Below the pieces are notes generated by a model. That model was not told where the DNA came from and did not search any database. It saw nothing but the letters and a program-made list of their open reading frames with translations. Positions 34,628 through 43,390 of a stretch of 64,000 nt of DNA are shown here, one piece after another. Every line of letters begins with the position of its first letter. Position 1 is the first letter of the stretch. Origin of the DNA: Streptomyces sp. AC1-42W (lineage in GTDB: Bacteria; Actinomycetota; Actinomycetes; Streptomycetales; Streptomycetaceae). The stretch covers positions 1,488,001-1,552,000 of the forward strand of contig NZ_QKWY01000002.1 of the NCBI RefSeq assembly GCF_003248355.1, in the 5' to 3' direction. A program made the translations under genes and the position numbers.

Positions 34628-35428
34628 TCAGTAGCGCTGGTTCAGATAGCCGAGCAGCTCGCGGTGGAGCGCGCCGTTCGACGCGGCGCCGTTCCCCCCG
34701 CCCGGCCCGTCCACACCGTCCAGACTGGTGAACCGGCCGCCCGCCTCCTGGACGATGATCGCGTTCGCCGCCATGTCCCACAGCGACAGCTCCGGCTCCG
34801 CGCAGATGTCCACGGACCCCTCCGCGACCATCATGTACGGCCAGAAGTCCCCGTAGCCCCGGGTCCGCCAGCAGGCGCGCGTCAGGTCCAGGAACCCGTC
34901 CAGCCGGCCCTGCTCCTCCCAGCCCGTCAGCGAGGAGTACGCGAAGGAGGCGTCCGCGATCCGCTCCACCTTCGACACCGCGATCCGGGTCGCCGAGGTC
35001 AGGCTGCGACCGGTGTACGCGCCGGCGCCCTTCGCCGCCCACCAGCGCCGGTTCAGCGCCGGCGCCGACACCACGCCCACGACCGGCTGGAAGCCGTGCT
35101 CCCCGGCCTCCATCAGCGAGATCAGCGTCGCCCAGACCGGCACGCCCCGCACATAGTTCTTGGTGCCGTCGATCGGGTCGATCACCCAGCGGCGGGGGCC
35201 GGTGCCCTCGATCCCGTACTCCTCGCCCAGGATCGCGTCGCGCGGACGCGCCCGGTGCAGATGGCCCCGGATCAGCTCCTCGGCGGCCTTGTCGGCCTCG
35301 CTCACCGGCGTCATGTCCGGCTTGGTCTCGACCTTGAGGTCCAGAGCCTTGAACCGGTCCATCGTCGCGGCGTCGGCGGCGTCCGCCAGCACATGGGCGA
35401 GGCGCAGATCATCGTGGTAATCGGGCAT
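34628..35428 (-). CDS. hisN: Histidinol-phosphatase, inositol monophosphatase family
   Basis: A 266-residue IMPase-fold phosphatase. Metal-site motifs are GEEYG (about residues 66-70), WVIDPIDGTKNYVRG (about 79-93) and the C-terminal SLWDMAANAIIVQEAGG. Actinobacteria use this HisN type for histidinol-phosphate dephosphorylation in histidine synthesis, and the MDRFKALDLKVETKPDMTPVSEAD start fits HisN closely. A broader sugar-phosphatase role cannot be excluded. The ATG at 35428 gives the family start; the frame is open further upstream. Confidence 0.85.
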   Translation of the reverse strand: MPDYHDDLRLAHVLADAADAATMDRFKALDLKVETKPDMTPVSEADKAAEELIRGHLHRARPRDAILGEEYGIEGTGPRRWVIDPIDGTKNYVRGVPVWATLISLMEAGEHGFQPVVGVVSAPALNRRWWAAKGAGAYTGRSLTSATRIAVSKVERIADASFAYSSLTGWEEQGRLDGFLDLTRACWRTRGYGDFWPYMMVAEGSVDICAEPELSLWDMAANAIIVQEAGGRFTSLDGVDGPGGGNGAASNGALHRELLGYLNQRY

Positions 35429-35486
35429 GCCGTCACAGTATCGACCGGCCGGTGACCGGGGCCACACGGGCTCGGAGGGCGGACGG

Positions 35487-35810
35487 TCAGTGGGCGGAGC
35501 CGGAGAGCTGGAGCCCGATCACACCGAGGATCACCAGCGAGATCGACACCAGCTTGAGCGTGGAGACCACGTCGTCGAGGAAGATCATCCCGTAGATCGC
35601 CGTCCCGGCCGCGCCGATGCCGGTCCACACGGCGTACGCGGGCCCCACGTCGAGCTTCTTCAGCGACAGGGTCAGCAGACCGAAGCTGCCCAGCGCGAAG
35701 ACGCAGAACGCGAGGGTCGGCCAGAGCCGGGTGAAGCCGTGCGAGAGCTTCAGACAGACCGCGAAACCGGTCTCCAGAAGTCCCGCGACCACGACCAGCA
35801 GCCACGCCAT
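35487..35810 (-). CDS. SMR-family small multidrug/cation efflux protein (SugE-like)
   Basis: A 107-residue protein with four predicted transmembrane helices. The conserved membrane Glu is in LLETGFAVCLK (about residue 13), and GPAYAVWTGIGAAGTAIYG is the SMR signature. The sequence is closest to the SugE/Gdx branch, which exports guanidinium or quaternary ammonium ions. ATG 35810 was chosen because GGAGGG lies 8 nt upstream; a start six codons earlier lacks one. No guanidine riboswitch is visible in the leader. Confidence 0.87.
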   Translation of the reverse strand: MAWLLVVVAGLLETGFAVCLKLSHGFTRLWPTLAFCVFALGSFGLLTLSLKKLDVGPAYAVWTGIGAAGTAIYGMIFLDDVVSTLKLVSISLVILGVIGLQLSGSAH

Positions 35811-35919
35811 CGTCCGCACCCTCCGCATCGGTGACCGCCCGGCACCAGCCGGTGCCGTTGGGCGTGATTATGCACTTACCGCATGCGAGTGATCGCAAAC
35901 GTGCACGGCCGGCCGGAGA

Positions 35920-36936
35920 TCAGTCGCCTTCGCGCCGGCCCCGTGTGGACAGCAGCCGCCGCAGCGAGTCCAGCCGCGCCGGATCCGCGTGCCCCTCCGC
36001 CACCCAGGCGTCCAGCGCGCATTCCGGTTCATGGCTGTCATGGGTGCAGCCGCGCGGACACTCCTCGGTACCGGGCTGGAGGTCCGGGAAGGCGTTGATC
36101 ACCCGCGACGGATCGATGTGGTTCAACCCGAACGAGCGCACACCCGGGGTGTCGATCACCCAGCCCCGGTAGCCCGGCAGCGGCAGCGCCAGCGCGGACG
36201 TGGTGGTGTGCCGGCCCCGCCCGGTGACCGCGTTGACGACCCCCGTGGTGCGCCGCTTCTCCTTCGGCACCAGCGCGTTGACCAGCGTCGTCTTGCCGAC
36301 GCCGGAGTGCCCGACGAACGCCGTGACACGGCCGTCGAGCTGCTCGCGGACCCGGTCGGCCGCGTCCCCGTTCTCCAGCTCCTCGCGGCTGGTGACGACG
36401 AACGGCACACCCAGCGGGGTGTACGCGCCCAGCAGTTTGTCCGGGGACGCCAGGTCCGACTTGGTCAGCACCAGGAGCGGCGAGAGCCCGCCGTCGTACG
36501 CGGCGACCAGACAGCGGTCGATCATGCGCGGGCGGGGTTCCGGATCGGCCAGCGCGGTGACGATCGCCAGCTGGTCCGCGTTGGCCACGACCACCCGCTC
36601 GAACGGGTCGTCGTCGTCCGCCGTCCGGCGCAGCACCGAGCGGCGCTCACCGATGCGGACGATCCGGGCCAGCGTGTCCTTGTCGCCGGACAGGTCGCCG
36701 ACGAGCGACACGGTGTCGCCGACCACCGCCGCCTTGCGGCCCAGCTCGCGGGCCTTCATCGCGACGATCGTGCGCCCGTCGACCAGGCAGGTGAGGCGGC
36801 CCCGGTCCACGGTGAGGACCATGCCCTCCTCGGCGTCCTCGTGCTTGGGCCGGATATGGGTGCGCGGACGGTTGCCCTTGCGGTTGGGGCGGACGCGGAT
36901 GTCGTCCTCGTCGGGGTTCTTGCCGTAGCGGCGCAT
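35920..36936 (-). CDS. rsgA: Ribosome small-subunit-dependent GTPase A
   Basis: A 338-residue circularly permuted GTPase. After an OB-fold region comes TKSDL (G4, before the P-loop), then GHSGVGKTTLVNAL (G1), DTPGVRSFGL (G3) and a zinc knuckle CPRGCTHDSHEPEC. RsgA assists late 30S maturation. It starts only 3 nt after the aroA stop on the same strand, so aroA-rsgA form an operon. Confidence 0.95.
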   Translation of the reverse strand: MRRYGKNPDEDDIRVRPNRKGNRPRTHIRPKHEDAEEGMVLTVDRGRLTCLVDGRTIVAMKARELGRKAAVVGDTVSLVGDLSGDKDTLARIVRIGERRSVLRRTADDDDPFERVVVANADQLAIVTALADPEPRPRMIDRCLVAAYDGGLSPLLVLTKSDLASPDKLLGAYTPLGVPFVVTSREELENGDAADRVREQLDGRVTAFVGHSGVGKTTLVNALVPKEKRRTTGVVNAVTGRGRHTTTSALALPLPGYRGWVIDTPGVRSFGLNHIDPSRVINAFPDLQPGTEECPRGCTHDSHEPECALDAWVAEGHADPARLDSLRRLLSTRGRREGD

Positions 36937-36939
36937 GTC

Positions 36940-38289
36940 TCAGACCCCGAGCATTCCGGTCCACATCTGCGGGAAGTCCGGCAGGGTCTTGGCGGTCGTC
37001 GCCACGTTCTCGATCTCCACTCCGGGGACGGCAAGGCCGATGACCGACCCCGCGGTGGCCATCCGGTGGTCGTCGTACGTATGGAAGGTACCGCCGCGCA
37101 GCGGGCGCGGGCGGATGTGCAGGCCGTCGGCCGTCTCGGTGACGTCGCCGCCCAGCTCGTTGATCTCCTTGGTGAGCGCGGCCAGCCGGTCCGTCTCGTG
37201 CAGCCGGAGATGGGCGACGCCGCTCAGCGTGGACGGGGAGTCGGCCAGGGCGGCGACGGCGGCGATGCCCGGCGTCAGCTCGCCGACCTCGCCGAGGTCC
37301 ACGTCGATGCCGTGGATGCGGCCCGAGCCGGTGAAGGTCAGCCCGTGCTCGGTCAGCTCGCAGGAACCGCCCATCGCGGTGAAGATCTCGCGCAGCGCGT
37401 CACCGGGCTGCGTGGTGTGCGCCGGCCAGTCCGGGACGGTCACCCGGCCGCCCGTGACAAGCGCGGCGGCCAGGAACGGCTGGGCGTTGGACAGGTCCGG
37501 CTCGATGGTCAGGTCCCGGCCCAGCAGCGCGGAGGGGGAGACCCGCCACACATTGGGCTCGCCGCCGGTCTCCGGCTCGTCCACCCGGGCGCCGACCGCC
37601 CTGAGCATGTCCACGGTCATCCGGATGTGCGGCATGGAGGGGAGCCGGCCGCCGGTGTGCCGGACCTCCACGCCCTGGTTGAAGCGCGGCGCGGACAGCA
37701 GCAGCGCCGAGACGAACTGGGAGGACGAGGAGGCGTCGATCGCGACCGGACCCCCGTCCAGCGCGCCGCCGCCGTGCACCGTCATCGGGAGCGAGCCCCG
37801 GGAGTCGTCCTCGATCCGGGCGCCGAGCACCCGCAGGGCCTCGATCACCCCGGTCAGCGGCCGCTCGTAGGAGCGCGGGTCGCCGTCGAAGCGGACCGGG
37901 CCGTCGGCGAGCGCGGCCACCGGGGGCAGGAAGCGCATGACCGTACCGGCGTTGCCGACGTCCACCGTGACCGGGCCGCGCAGCGGGGCCGGGACGACGC
38001 GCCAGGTCTCGCCGGAGAACTCCGGGCCGGTGGCGTCACCGGTCGCCGACGCGCTGGAGGACACCGTCTCCTCGATGCCGACGCCCATCGCGCGCAGCGC
38101 GTCCGCCATCAGCAGGGTGTCGCGGGAGCGCAGCGGGCGGCGCAGCCGGCCCGGCTCGGAGGCCAGCGCGGCGAGCACCAGCGCGCGGTTGGTGACCGAC
38201 TTGGAACCGGGCACGGTGACGGTCGCGTCGACGGCCCCGCTCGCGACGGGGGCGGGCCAGAGGGCGGGATGCACGGCACTTTCGGTCAT
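36940..38289 (-). CDS. aroA: 3-phosphoshikimate 1-carboxyvinyltransferase (EPSP synthase)
   Basis: A 449-residue enzyme of the shikimate pathway that joins phosphoenolpyruvate to shikimate-3-phosphate. Signatures are VPGSKSVTNRALVLAALA (about residues 25-42), VGNAGTVMRFLPPVA (about 116-130) and LRLHETDRLAALTKEI (about 363-378). It overlaps no gene and leads directly into rsgA. It is placed 76 nt downstream of the M50 protease gene on the same strand. Confidence 0.95.
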   Translation of the reverse strand: MTESAVHPALWPAPVASGAVDATVTVPGSKSVTNRALVLAALASEPGRLRRPLRSRDTLLMADALRAMGVGIEETVSSSASATGDATGPEFSGETWRVVPAPLRGPVTVDVGNAGTVMRFLPPVAALADGPVRFDGDPRSYERPLTGVIEALRVLGARIEDDSRGSLPMTVHGGGALDGGPVAIDASSSSQFVSALLLSAPRFNQGVEVRHTGGRLPSMPHIRMTVDMLRAVGARVDEPETGGEPNVWRVSPSALLGRDLTIEPDLSNAQPFLAAALVTGGRVTVPDWPAHTTQPGDALREIFTAMGGSCELTEHGLTFTGSGRIHGIDVDLGEVGELTPGIAAVAALADSPSTLSGVAHLRLHETDRLAALTKEINELGGDVTETADGLHIRPRPLRGGTFHTYDDHRMATAGSVIGLAVPGVEIENVATTAKTLPDFPQMWTGMLGV

Positions 38290-38365
38290 GCGCTCACTTT
38301 ACGGGCTCCGGCCGCACGGGGCCGGGCCGCGGGTTCCCGTCCGCGAGCGGGGGGAACCGGCCGGG

Positions 38366-39079
38366 TCACAGCCCCAGCAGCCAGCGCCCGCCGCCGATCA
38401 GCGAGCACAGCGACACCGCGTGGAAGAGGAACAGCCACAGCGCCGCCGGGACGTCCGTCAGCCGGGACAGCTGGTCGGCGTCCGAGTCCGGCGCCCCGCC
38501 GCGCCGCCGCTTCGACTGGAGCTCGAACACCGGGCGCACCCCGCCCATCAGCAGGAACCACACCACGCTGTACGCGAACAGCGACTGCCAGGCCGGCGAG
38601 GCCAGCCAGGACACCAGCAGGAACAGCGAACCGGTAAGAATCACCGTCAGCGCCCCGTACACATTGCGGATCGCCACCAGCATCACCGCGAGCAGGCCCG
38701 TGGCCAGCCACAGCAGCAGCGTGATCCTGCCGTCCACCAGCAGCCAGGCACCGCCGAGCCCGAGCAGCGAGGGCGCGGTGTAGCCGGCCGCCGCCGTCAG
38801 GACCATGCCGATACCGGTCGGCCTGCCCCGGCTCACCGTCAGCCCGCTGGTGTCCGAGTGCAGCCGGATGCCCGCGAGCTGCCGGCCGGTCAGCAGGGCC
38901 ACCAGCCCGTGGCCGCCCTCGTGGGCGATGGTGATGGTGTTCCGGGACAGCCGCCACACGACGTTCGGGACGACCGCGATCAGCGCCGCCGTCGCGGTCA
39001 CCACCACCAGCCACTGCTCGGGGGCGGGCTGGGTACCGACGACGCGGTCCCACAGATGGCCGAGATCGGTGCTGTCCAT
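38366..39079 (-). CDS. M50-family membrane metallopeptidase
   Basis: A 237-residue membrane protein with about five or six hydrophobic segments. The zinc motif HEGGH (about residues 47-51) sits in TIAHEGGHGLVALLTGR near an early helix, as in site-2 protease-like M50 families. No PDZ domain is present. The substrate is unknown; proximity to sigR-rsrA is suggestive but RsrA is soluble and does not need intramembrane cleavage. It probably shares a leftward transcript with aroA and rsgA. Confidence 0.8.
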   Translation of the reverse strand: MDSTDLGHLWDRVVGTQPAPEQWLVVVTATAALIAVVPNVVWRLSRNTITIAHEGGHGLVALLTGRQLAGIRLHSDTSGLTVSRGRPTGIGMVLTAAAGYTAPSLLGLGGAWLLVDGRITLLLWLATGLLAVMLVAIRNVYGALTVILTGSLFLLVSWLASPAWQSLFAYSVVWFLLMGGVRPVFELQSKRRRGGAPDSDADQLSRLTDVPAALWLFLFHAVSLCSLIGGGRWLLGL

Positions 39080-39144
39080 GGGGCGGGCGGCTCCTTACGG
39101 GAGTGGGGTCCGGACCGGGAGGCTGTCGTGGCAGTCTGGCACTC

Positions 39145-39960
39145 ATGTGCGGACGGTATGCAGCGAGTCGGCGGCCCGAGGACCTGACCGGACTCTTCCA
39201 GGTGGAGAAGTGGGAACCGGCGGAGGTGCTGGAGCCCGACTACAACGTGGCGCCGACCAAGGAGGTCTACGCCGTACTGGAGCGCCCCCTGAAAGACGCG
39301 GACGACCAGCGGCCGGTTCGCCAGATGCGCGCACTGAAATGGGGACTCGTCCCGTCCTGGGCCAAGAGCCCGGAGGGCGCCGCCCGGATGATCAACGCAC
39401 GGGCCGAGACCGTCCACGAGAAGCCGTCCTTCCGCCGCCCCTTCGTCTCCCGGCGCTGCATCCTGCCCGCCGACGGTTATTACGAGTGGGTGACCGGCGC
39501 CGAGGAACGGGAGCTGGAGGAGAAGGGCCGGCGCAAGCGCCCCCGTAAACAGCCCTACTTCGTCACGCCCGCCGACGGCACGGTCTTCGCCATGGCCGGG
39601 CTGTACGAGTTCTGGCGCGACCGCACCCTGCCCGACGACCACCCGCAGGCCTGGTGGGTCACCTGCACGGTGATCACCACCGAGGCGGAGACCACCCCGC
39701 TCGGCGTCGCCCCCGCCGAGGGACCGGCCTCGCTCGCCGACATCCACCCCCGGATGCCCCTGATGCTCACCCCGGACCGCTGGGACGCCTGGCTGGACCC
39801 CTCGCACACCGACCCGGAGGCGCTGCGCGCCCTGCTCACGCCCCCGCCGCCGGGCCTGATGCGCGCCTACCCCGTGGCGACCGCCGTCAGCAACGTCCGC
39901 AACAACGGGCCCGAGCTGAAGGACGAGCTGGCCGCGCCCGAGGTGAGCACCCTGTTCTGA
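39145..39960 (+). CDS. SOS response-associated peptidase (SRAP; YedK/HMCES type)
   Basis: A 271-residue SRAP protein starting MCGRY, so that removal of Met exposes Cys2, which forms the thiazolidine crosslink to abasic DNA in this family. Other active-site parts are YNVAPT, INARAET and HPRMPLML. It protects abasic sites in single-stranded DNA. CAGTCT (39132-39137) stands 7 nt before the ATG, implying a leaderless mRNA, and the catalytic Cys2 requires exactly this start. Confidence 0.92.
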   Translation: MCGRYAASRRPEDLTGLFQVEKWEPAEVLEPDYNVAPTKEVYAVLERPLKDADDQRPVRQMRALKWGLVPSWAKSPEGAARMINARAETVHEKPSFRRPFVSRRCILPADGYYEWVTGAEERELEEKGRRKRPRKQPYFVTPADGTVFAMAGLYEFWRDRTLPDDHPQAWWVTCTVITTEAETTPLGVAPAEGPASLADIHPRMPLMLTPDRWDAWLDPSHTDPEALRALLTPPPPGLMRAYPVATAVSNVRNNGPELKDELAAPEVSTLF

Positions 39961-39985
39961 GCGCCTCTGTTGGTTGGATGGGCCC

Positions 39986-40636
39986 GTGACCACCGACACA
40001 GCGACACCCCGCACCGAAACCGTCGAGACCGCGACCGGCACCGCGCGCATCACCTGGCTGACGGCCCCCGCCCCGCGCCTCCTGCTCGCCCTCGGCCACG
40101 GCGCCGGCGGCGGCATCGAGGCCCGCGACCTCACCGCCCTGGGCGCCGCCCTGCCCGCGCACGGCGTGAGCGTCGCCCTGGTGGAGCAGCCCTGGCGGGT
40201 CGCCGGCAAGAAGGTCGCGCCCGCCCCGAAGACGCTGGACACCGGCTGGCACGGGGTGTGGCCGGCCCTCGCCGCCGCCGGACTCCCGGTCGTCGCGGGC
40301 GGACGCAGCGCCGGGGCCCGCGTCGCCTGCCGCACCGGCGCGGCGCTCGGCGCCCGCGCGGTCCTGGCGCTCGGCTTCCCGCTGCACCCGCCGGGCCGCC
40401 CCGAGAAGACCCGCGCCGCCGAACTGCTGGACTGCGGCCTGCCCGCGCTCGTCGTCCAGGGCGGCAACGACCCCTTCGGCAAGCCCGCCGAGTTCCCGCC
40501 GGGCGACTACCGGATCGCCGAGGTGCCGTACGGGGACCACGGCTTCGCCGTACCGAAACGGTCCGGGCTCACCGGCGAACGCGCGATGGAGATCCTCACC
40601 GGCGCCGTCACCGGATGGCTGGCCGGAATCGGCTGA
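39986..40636 (+). CDS. Alpha/beta-hydrolase family protein
   Basis: A 216-residue small hydrolase. LLALGHGAGGG is the oxyanion-hole region, GGRSAGARVACR (about residues 108-119) holds the nucleophile Ser, LVVQGGNDPFG carries the Asp and YGDHGF the His. These dienelactone-hydrolase-like KANL3/Tex30-type proteins are of unknown substrate. The GTG start has no ribosome site, but TTGGAT lies just upstream, so the mRNA may be leaderless. It precedes sigR. Confidence 0.82.
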   Translation: MTTDTATPRTETVETATGTARITWLTAPAPRLLLALGHGAGGGIEARDLTALGAALPAHGVSVALVEQPWRVAGKKVAPAPKTLDTGWHGVWPALAAAGLPVVAGGRSAGARVACRTGAALGARAVLALGFPLHPPGRPEKTRAAELLDCGLPALVVQGGNDPFGKPAEFPPGDYRIAEVPYGDHGFAVPKRSGLTGERAMEILTGAVTGWLAGIG

Positions 40637-40658
40637 ACCGGAATCGGCCGCGCGGCCG

Positions 40659-40684
40659 GGAATGCCCGGCGGGGGACCGCTGTT
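40659..40684 (+). promoter_or_regulatory. SigR-dependent autoregulatory promoter (sigRp2-type)
   Basis: GGAAT (40659-40663), an 18-bp spacer and GTT (40682-40684) exactly match the established SigR promoter pattern. It lies about 50 bp before ATG 40735, the start of the longer SigR isoform, as in S. coelicolor where the induced promoter p2 yields the unstable long form. Confidence 0.85.
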
Positions 40685-40734
40685 GTTGCGGACATCGGTA
40701 CGCCAACGTCGTAAGTGGAGAGGGAGTCCGTCGC

Positions 40735-40920
40735 ATGGGTTCGACCATCTGCCCGCGTCGCACAGATACCGCTGACCTGGAGTGGACGGTCCTGCACGCG
40801 GCCACCACCACCCATGAGCGGTCACCCGGCGGCACGGAACGACAGCCCGCGCGGGACCAAGGTCGACTATTCTCCGATTCGAGCGGGTCCGGTGCGGGCT
40901 CCGCCCCAGCGTTGGAGGAG
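40735..40920 (+). other. N-terminal extension of the long SigR isoform (SigR')
   Basis: This 62-codon stretch is in frame with sigR. It starts with ATG 40735 after GAGAGGGAG at good spacing. Its composition (Thr, Arg, Ser, acidic) is unlike a sigma domain. In S. coelicolor an upstream-start isoform with about 55 extra residues is made from the SigR-driven promoter and rapidly degraded by Clp protease, giving negative feedback. A TATTCT at 40868-40873 inside it may be part of the constitutive p1 promoter. Confidence 0.7.
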
Positions 40921-41577
40921 GTGGGTCCGGTCACTGGGACCGACACAGGGACCGACGACGGCCGCCCGCAGGAGACGACGGCCGAGCGCAACGCGCGTTT
41001 CGAGCGCGACGCCCTCGGTTTCCTGGACCAGATGTACTCGGCCGCCCTGCGCATGACGCGCAACCCCGCGGACGCCGAGGACCTGGTCCAGGAGACGTAC
41101 GCCAAGGCGTACGCCTCCTTCCACCAGTTCCGTGAGGGCACCAACCTCAAGGCGTGGATGTACCGCATCCTCACGAACACCTTCATCAACTCGTACCGCA
41201 AGAAGCAGCGCGAACCCCAGCGCAGCGCCGCCGAGGAGATCGAGGACTGGCAGCTGGCCCGCGCCGAGTCGCACATGTCGACCGGGCTGCGCTCCGCCGA
41301 GTCGCAGGCCCTCGACCACCTCCCCGACTCGGACGTGAAGTCCGCGCTGCAGGCGATTCCCGAGGAGTTCCGCATCGCGGTCTATCTCGCCGATGTAGAG
41401 GGCTTTGCCTACAAGGAGATCGCGGACATCATGGGGACACCCATCGGTACGGTGATGTCCCGACTGCACCGGGGCCGCCGTCAGCTGCGCGGCATGCTGG
41501 AGGATTACGCCCGCGACCGCGGGCTCGTCCCCGCGGGCGCCGGTAAGTCGGACGATCGGAAAGGCTCGGGCTCATGA
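40921..41577 (+). CDS. sigR: ECF sigma factor SigR (thiol-oxidative stress)
   Basis: A 218-residue group 4 sigma factor. Region 2 is RFERDALGFLDQMYSAALRM, with AEDLVQETYAKAY, and region 4 ends with YKEIADIMGTPIGTVMSRLH. SigR activates the thioredoxin, mycothiol and proteolysis genes of the disulfide-stress regulon, and its own gene. RsrA, encoded next, holds it inactive under reducing conditions. GTG 40921 corresponds to the known short form; GGAGGAG directly abuts it, an unusually tight spacing. The stop overlaps the rsrA start by 4 nt (ATGA). Confidence 0.95.
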   Translation: MGPVTGTDTGTDDGRPQETTAERNARFERDALGFLDQMYSAALRMTRNPADAEDLVQETYAKAYASFHQFREGTNLKAWMYRILTNTFINSYRKKQREPQRSAAEEIEDWQLARAESHMSTGLRSAESQALDHLPDSDVKSALQAIPEEFRIAVYLADVEGFAYKEIADIMGTPIGTVMSRLHRGRRQLRGMLEDYARDRGLVPAGAGKSDDRKGSGS

Positions 41578-41894
41578 GCTGCGGAGAGCCGCACGAGACG
41601 GAATGCTCAGAGGTCCTCGACCACCTCTACGAGTTTCTCGACCGGGAGATGCCCGACAGCGACTGCACCAAGTTCGAGGCGCATTTCGTCGAGTGTTCCC
41701 CCTGCCTGGAGAAGTACGGCCTGGAACAGGCCGTGAAGAAGCTGGTCAAGCGCTGCTGCGGTCATGACGACGTACCGGCCGACCTGCGGTCCAAGGTGAT
41801 GGGCCGGATCGACCTCATCCGCTCGGGACAGGCCGTGCCGGACCAGGACGTCACGGTCTCCGACACCGAGGTGCCGACCGCCGCCGGAGACTGA
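41574..41894 (+). CDS. rsrA: Zinc-binding redox anti-sigma factor RsrA
   Basis: A 106-residue ZAS-family protein. Cys11, His37, Cys41 and Cys44 occupy the same positions as the zinc and redox residues known for S. coelicolor RsrA; Cys3, Cys31, Cys61 and Cys62 are also present. Oxidation forms a disulfide, expels zinc and frees SigR. The ATGA overlap with sigR indicates coupled translation and a fixed ratio. The acidic C-terminal tail is variable. Confidence 0.96.
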   Translation: MSCGEPHETECSEVLDHLYEFLDREMPDSDCTKFEAHFVECSPCLEKYGLEQAVKKLVKRCCGHDDVPADLRSKVMGRIDLIRSGQAVPDQDVTVSDTEVPTAAGD

Positions 41895-42004
41895 ACCTTC
41901 CGCCGCTTCACCCGAACGTGCTAATCGCCCCCATCGGCCCCCGCCCGGCCCGCCCCGCTCGTTAGCGTGGCTCCTTCACGAGCGGAGCTGGGGGGCGAGC
42001 GACG

Positions 42005-43390
42005 GTGGAAGCCACACGCCGGGCCACGCGGGCCCACATCGGAGCCGTCGCCCTCGCGGCGGCCCTGTGCGCCGGGCCCGCCCTGCGCCCCGGCGCCGAC
42101 ACCCCGTGGGCCACGCTCGCACTGCTCACCGGGCTCTACCTCGTCTGCGAACTCCCCGGCCGCTGCCCGTCCTTCGGCGGCTCCGTGCCGCTCGGCGCCG
42201 GCTCGTTCTTCCCGCTGCTGCTCGCGGCGGCCTTCCTGCTGCCGCCCCCGGCGGCCGCGCTCGTCGCGATCCCCGGCTCCCTCGCGGGCCGGGTGGACGA
42301 GCCGCCCGCCACCGCCCGCCGGATCTGGCGCGCCGCCGAACTGGCCGTCGCCGTATGGGCCGCCGCCTGGGCGCACACCCTGCTCGGCGGCCCCGCCCCC
42401 GGCGCCCCGCCCGCCCTGCCGTACGCGCTGCTGCCCGTCTGCGCGGCCGTCCTCGCCTTCGGCGCGGTGCTCGCCGCCCTCGACGGCTCGATCCTGCTCG
42501 TCGCGGAACACCTGCCCGCGCGCCGCGCCTGGCACGGACTGCTGACGCGCTCGCTCGCCCCCCACCTGGTGCACGGCCTCGCCGGGCTGATGATGGCCGT
42601 CCTGTGGAACAGCCCCTACGGGCCGCTGGCCGCGCTCTTCGTCCTGCTGCCCATGTACATCTCCTGCTGGGCCTTCGCGCAGTACCACCGCGAACACGCC
42701 GCCCACCGGGCCACCATCAGGGCCCTCGTCCAGGCCGTGGACCTCAAGGACACCTACACCCGGGGCCACAGCGAACGCGTCGGCCGCGCCTCCGTCCTCA
42801 TCGCCCACGAACTGGGCATGGACCGGCACCGCGTCGAGGTGCTCCGGTTCGCCGGCATCCTGCACGACGTCGGCAAGCTCGGCGTGCCCACCCGCGTCCT
42901 GCGCAAGGACGGCCCGCTGACCCCCGAGGAGCGGCGCGTGATCGAGCTGCACCCGGAGTACGGGCACGAGATCGTCCGGGGCATCGGCTTCCTCGGCGAG
43001 GCCCGCGCCGCGATCCTGCACCACCACGAACGCCTCGACGGCAGCGGCTACCCCTACGGGCTCTCCGGCCGGGGCATCCCCGAGTGCGCCCGCGTCGTCG
43101 CCGTCGCCGACGCCTTCGACGCCATGACCTCGACCCGCTCCTACCGGCGCGCCCGCCCCGTCCCGGCCGCCGTCGAGGAGCTGAAACGCTGCGCGGGCAC
43201 CCAGTTCGACCCCCGGATGGTCCGGGCGCTGGCCCGCGGCCTGGAACGCTACGGCTGGTGCGCGGCGGTCACCTCGGACGACGCGCCGCCCGTCCCCGCG
43301 CCCCGCGAGGAGACCCCCGGCGGACACGGCACCGGCGCCGCCGCCGGGCGGGCGCCCGGCCGGCCGCCCGAGAGCGGGGAACCCCGGTGA
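42005..43390 (+). CDS. Membrane HD-GYP domain protein (canonical)
   Basis: A 461-residue protein. About 200 N-terminal residues form several hydrophobic segments. The HD-GYP domain follows: HSERVGRAS, ILHDVGKLG (about residue 286), HHHERLDGSGYPYGLSG (about residues 340-356) and VVAVADAFDAMTS. All HD and GYP residues are present, so cyclic-di-GMP phosphodiesterase activity is plausible. The C-terminus is Pro/Gly-rich. Its stop overlaps the start of a degenerate paralogue by 4 nt. A TAGCGT just upstream may be the -10 box. Confidence 0.88.
   Translation: MEATRRATRAHIGAVALAAALCAGPALRPGADTPWATLALLTGLYLVCELPGRCPSFGGSVPLGAGSFFPLLLAAAFLLPPPAAALVAIPGSLAGRVDEPPATARRIWRAAELAVAVWAAAWAHTLLGGPAPGAPPALPYALLPVCAAVLAFGAVLAALDGSILLVAEHLPARRAWHGLLTRSLAPHLVHGLAGLMMAVLWNSPYGPLAALFVLLPMYISCWAFAQYHREHAAHRATIRALVQAVDLKDTYTRGHSERVGRASVLIAHELGMDRHRVEVLRFAGILHDVGKLGVPTRVLRKDGPLTPEERRVIELHPEYGHEIVRGIGFLGEARAAILHHHERLDGSGYPYGLSGRGIPECARVVAVADAFDAMTSTRSYRRARPVPAAVEELKRCAGTQFDPRMVRALARGLERYGWCAAVTSDDAPPVPAPREETPGGHGTGAAAGRAPGRPPESGEPR

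Noticed and set aside
35811..35919. Guanidine riboswitch upstream of the SMR transporter
   Set aside because: A hairpin CGGCACC/GGTGCCG exists, but the ACGR loops of guanidine-II and the conserved core of guanidine-I are absent.
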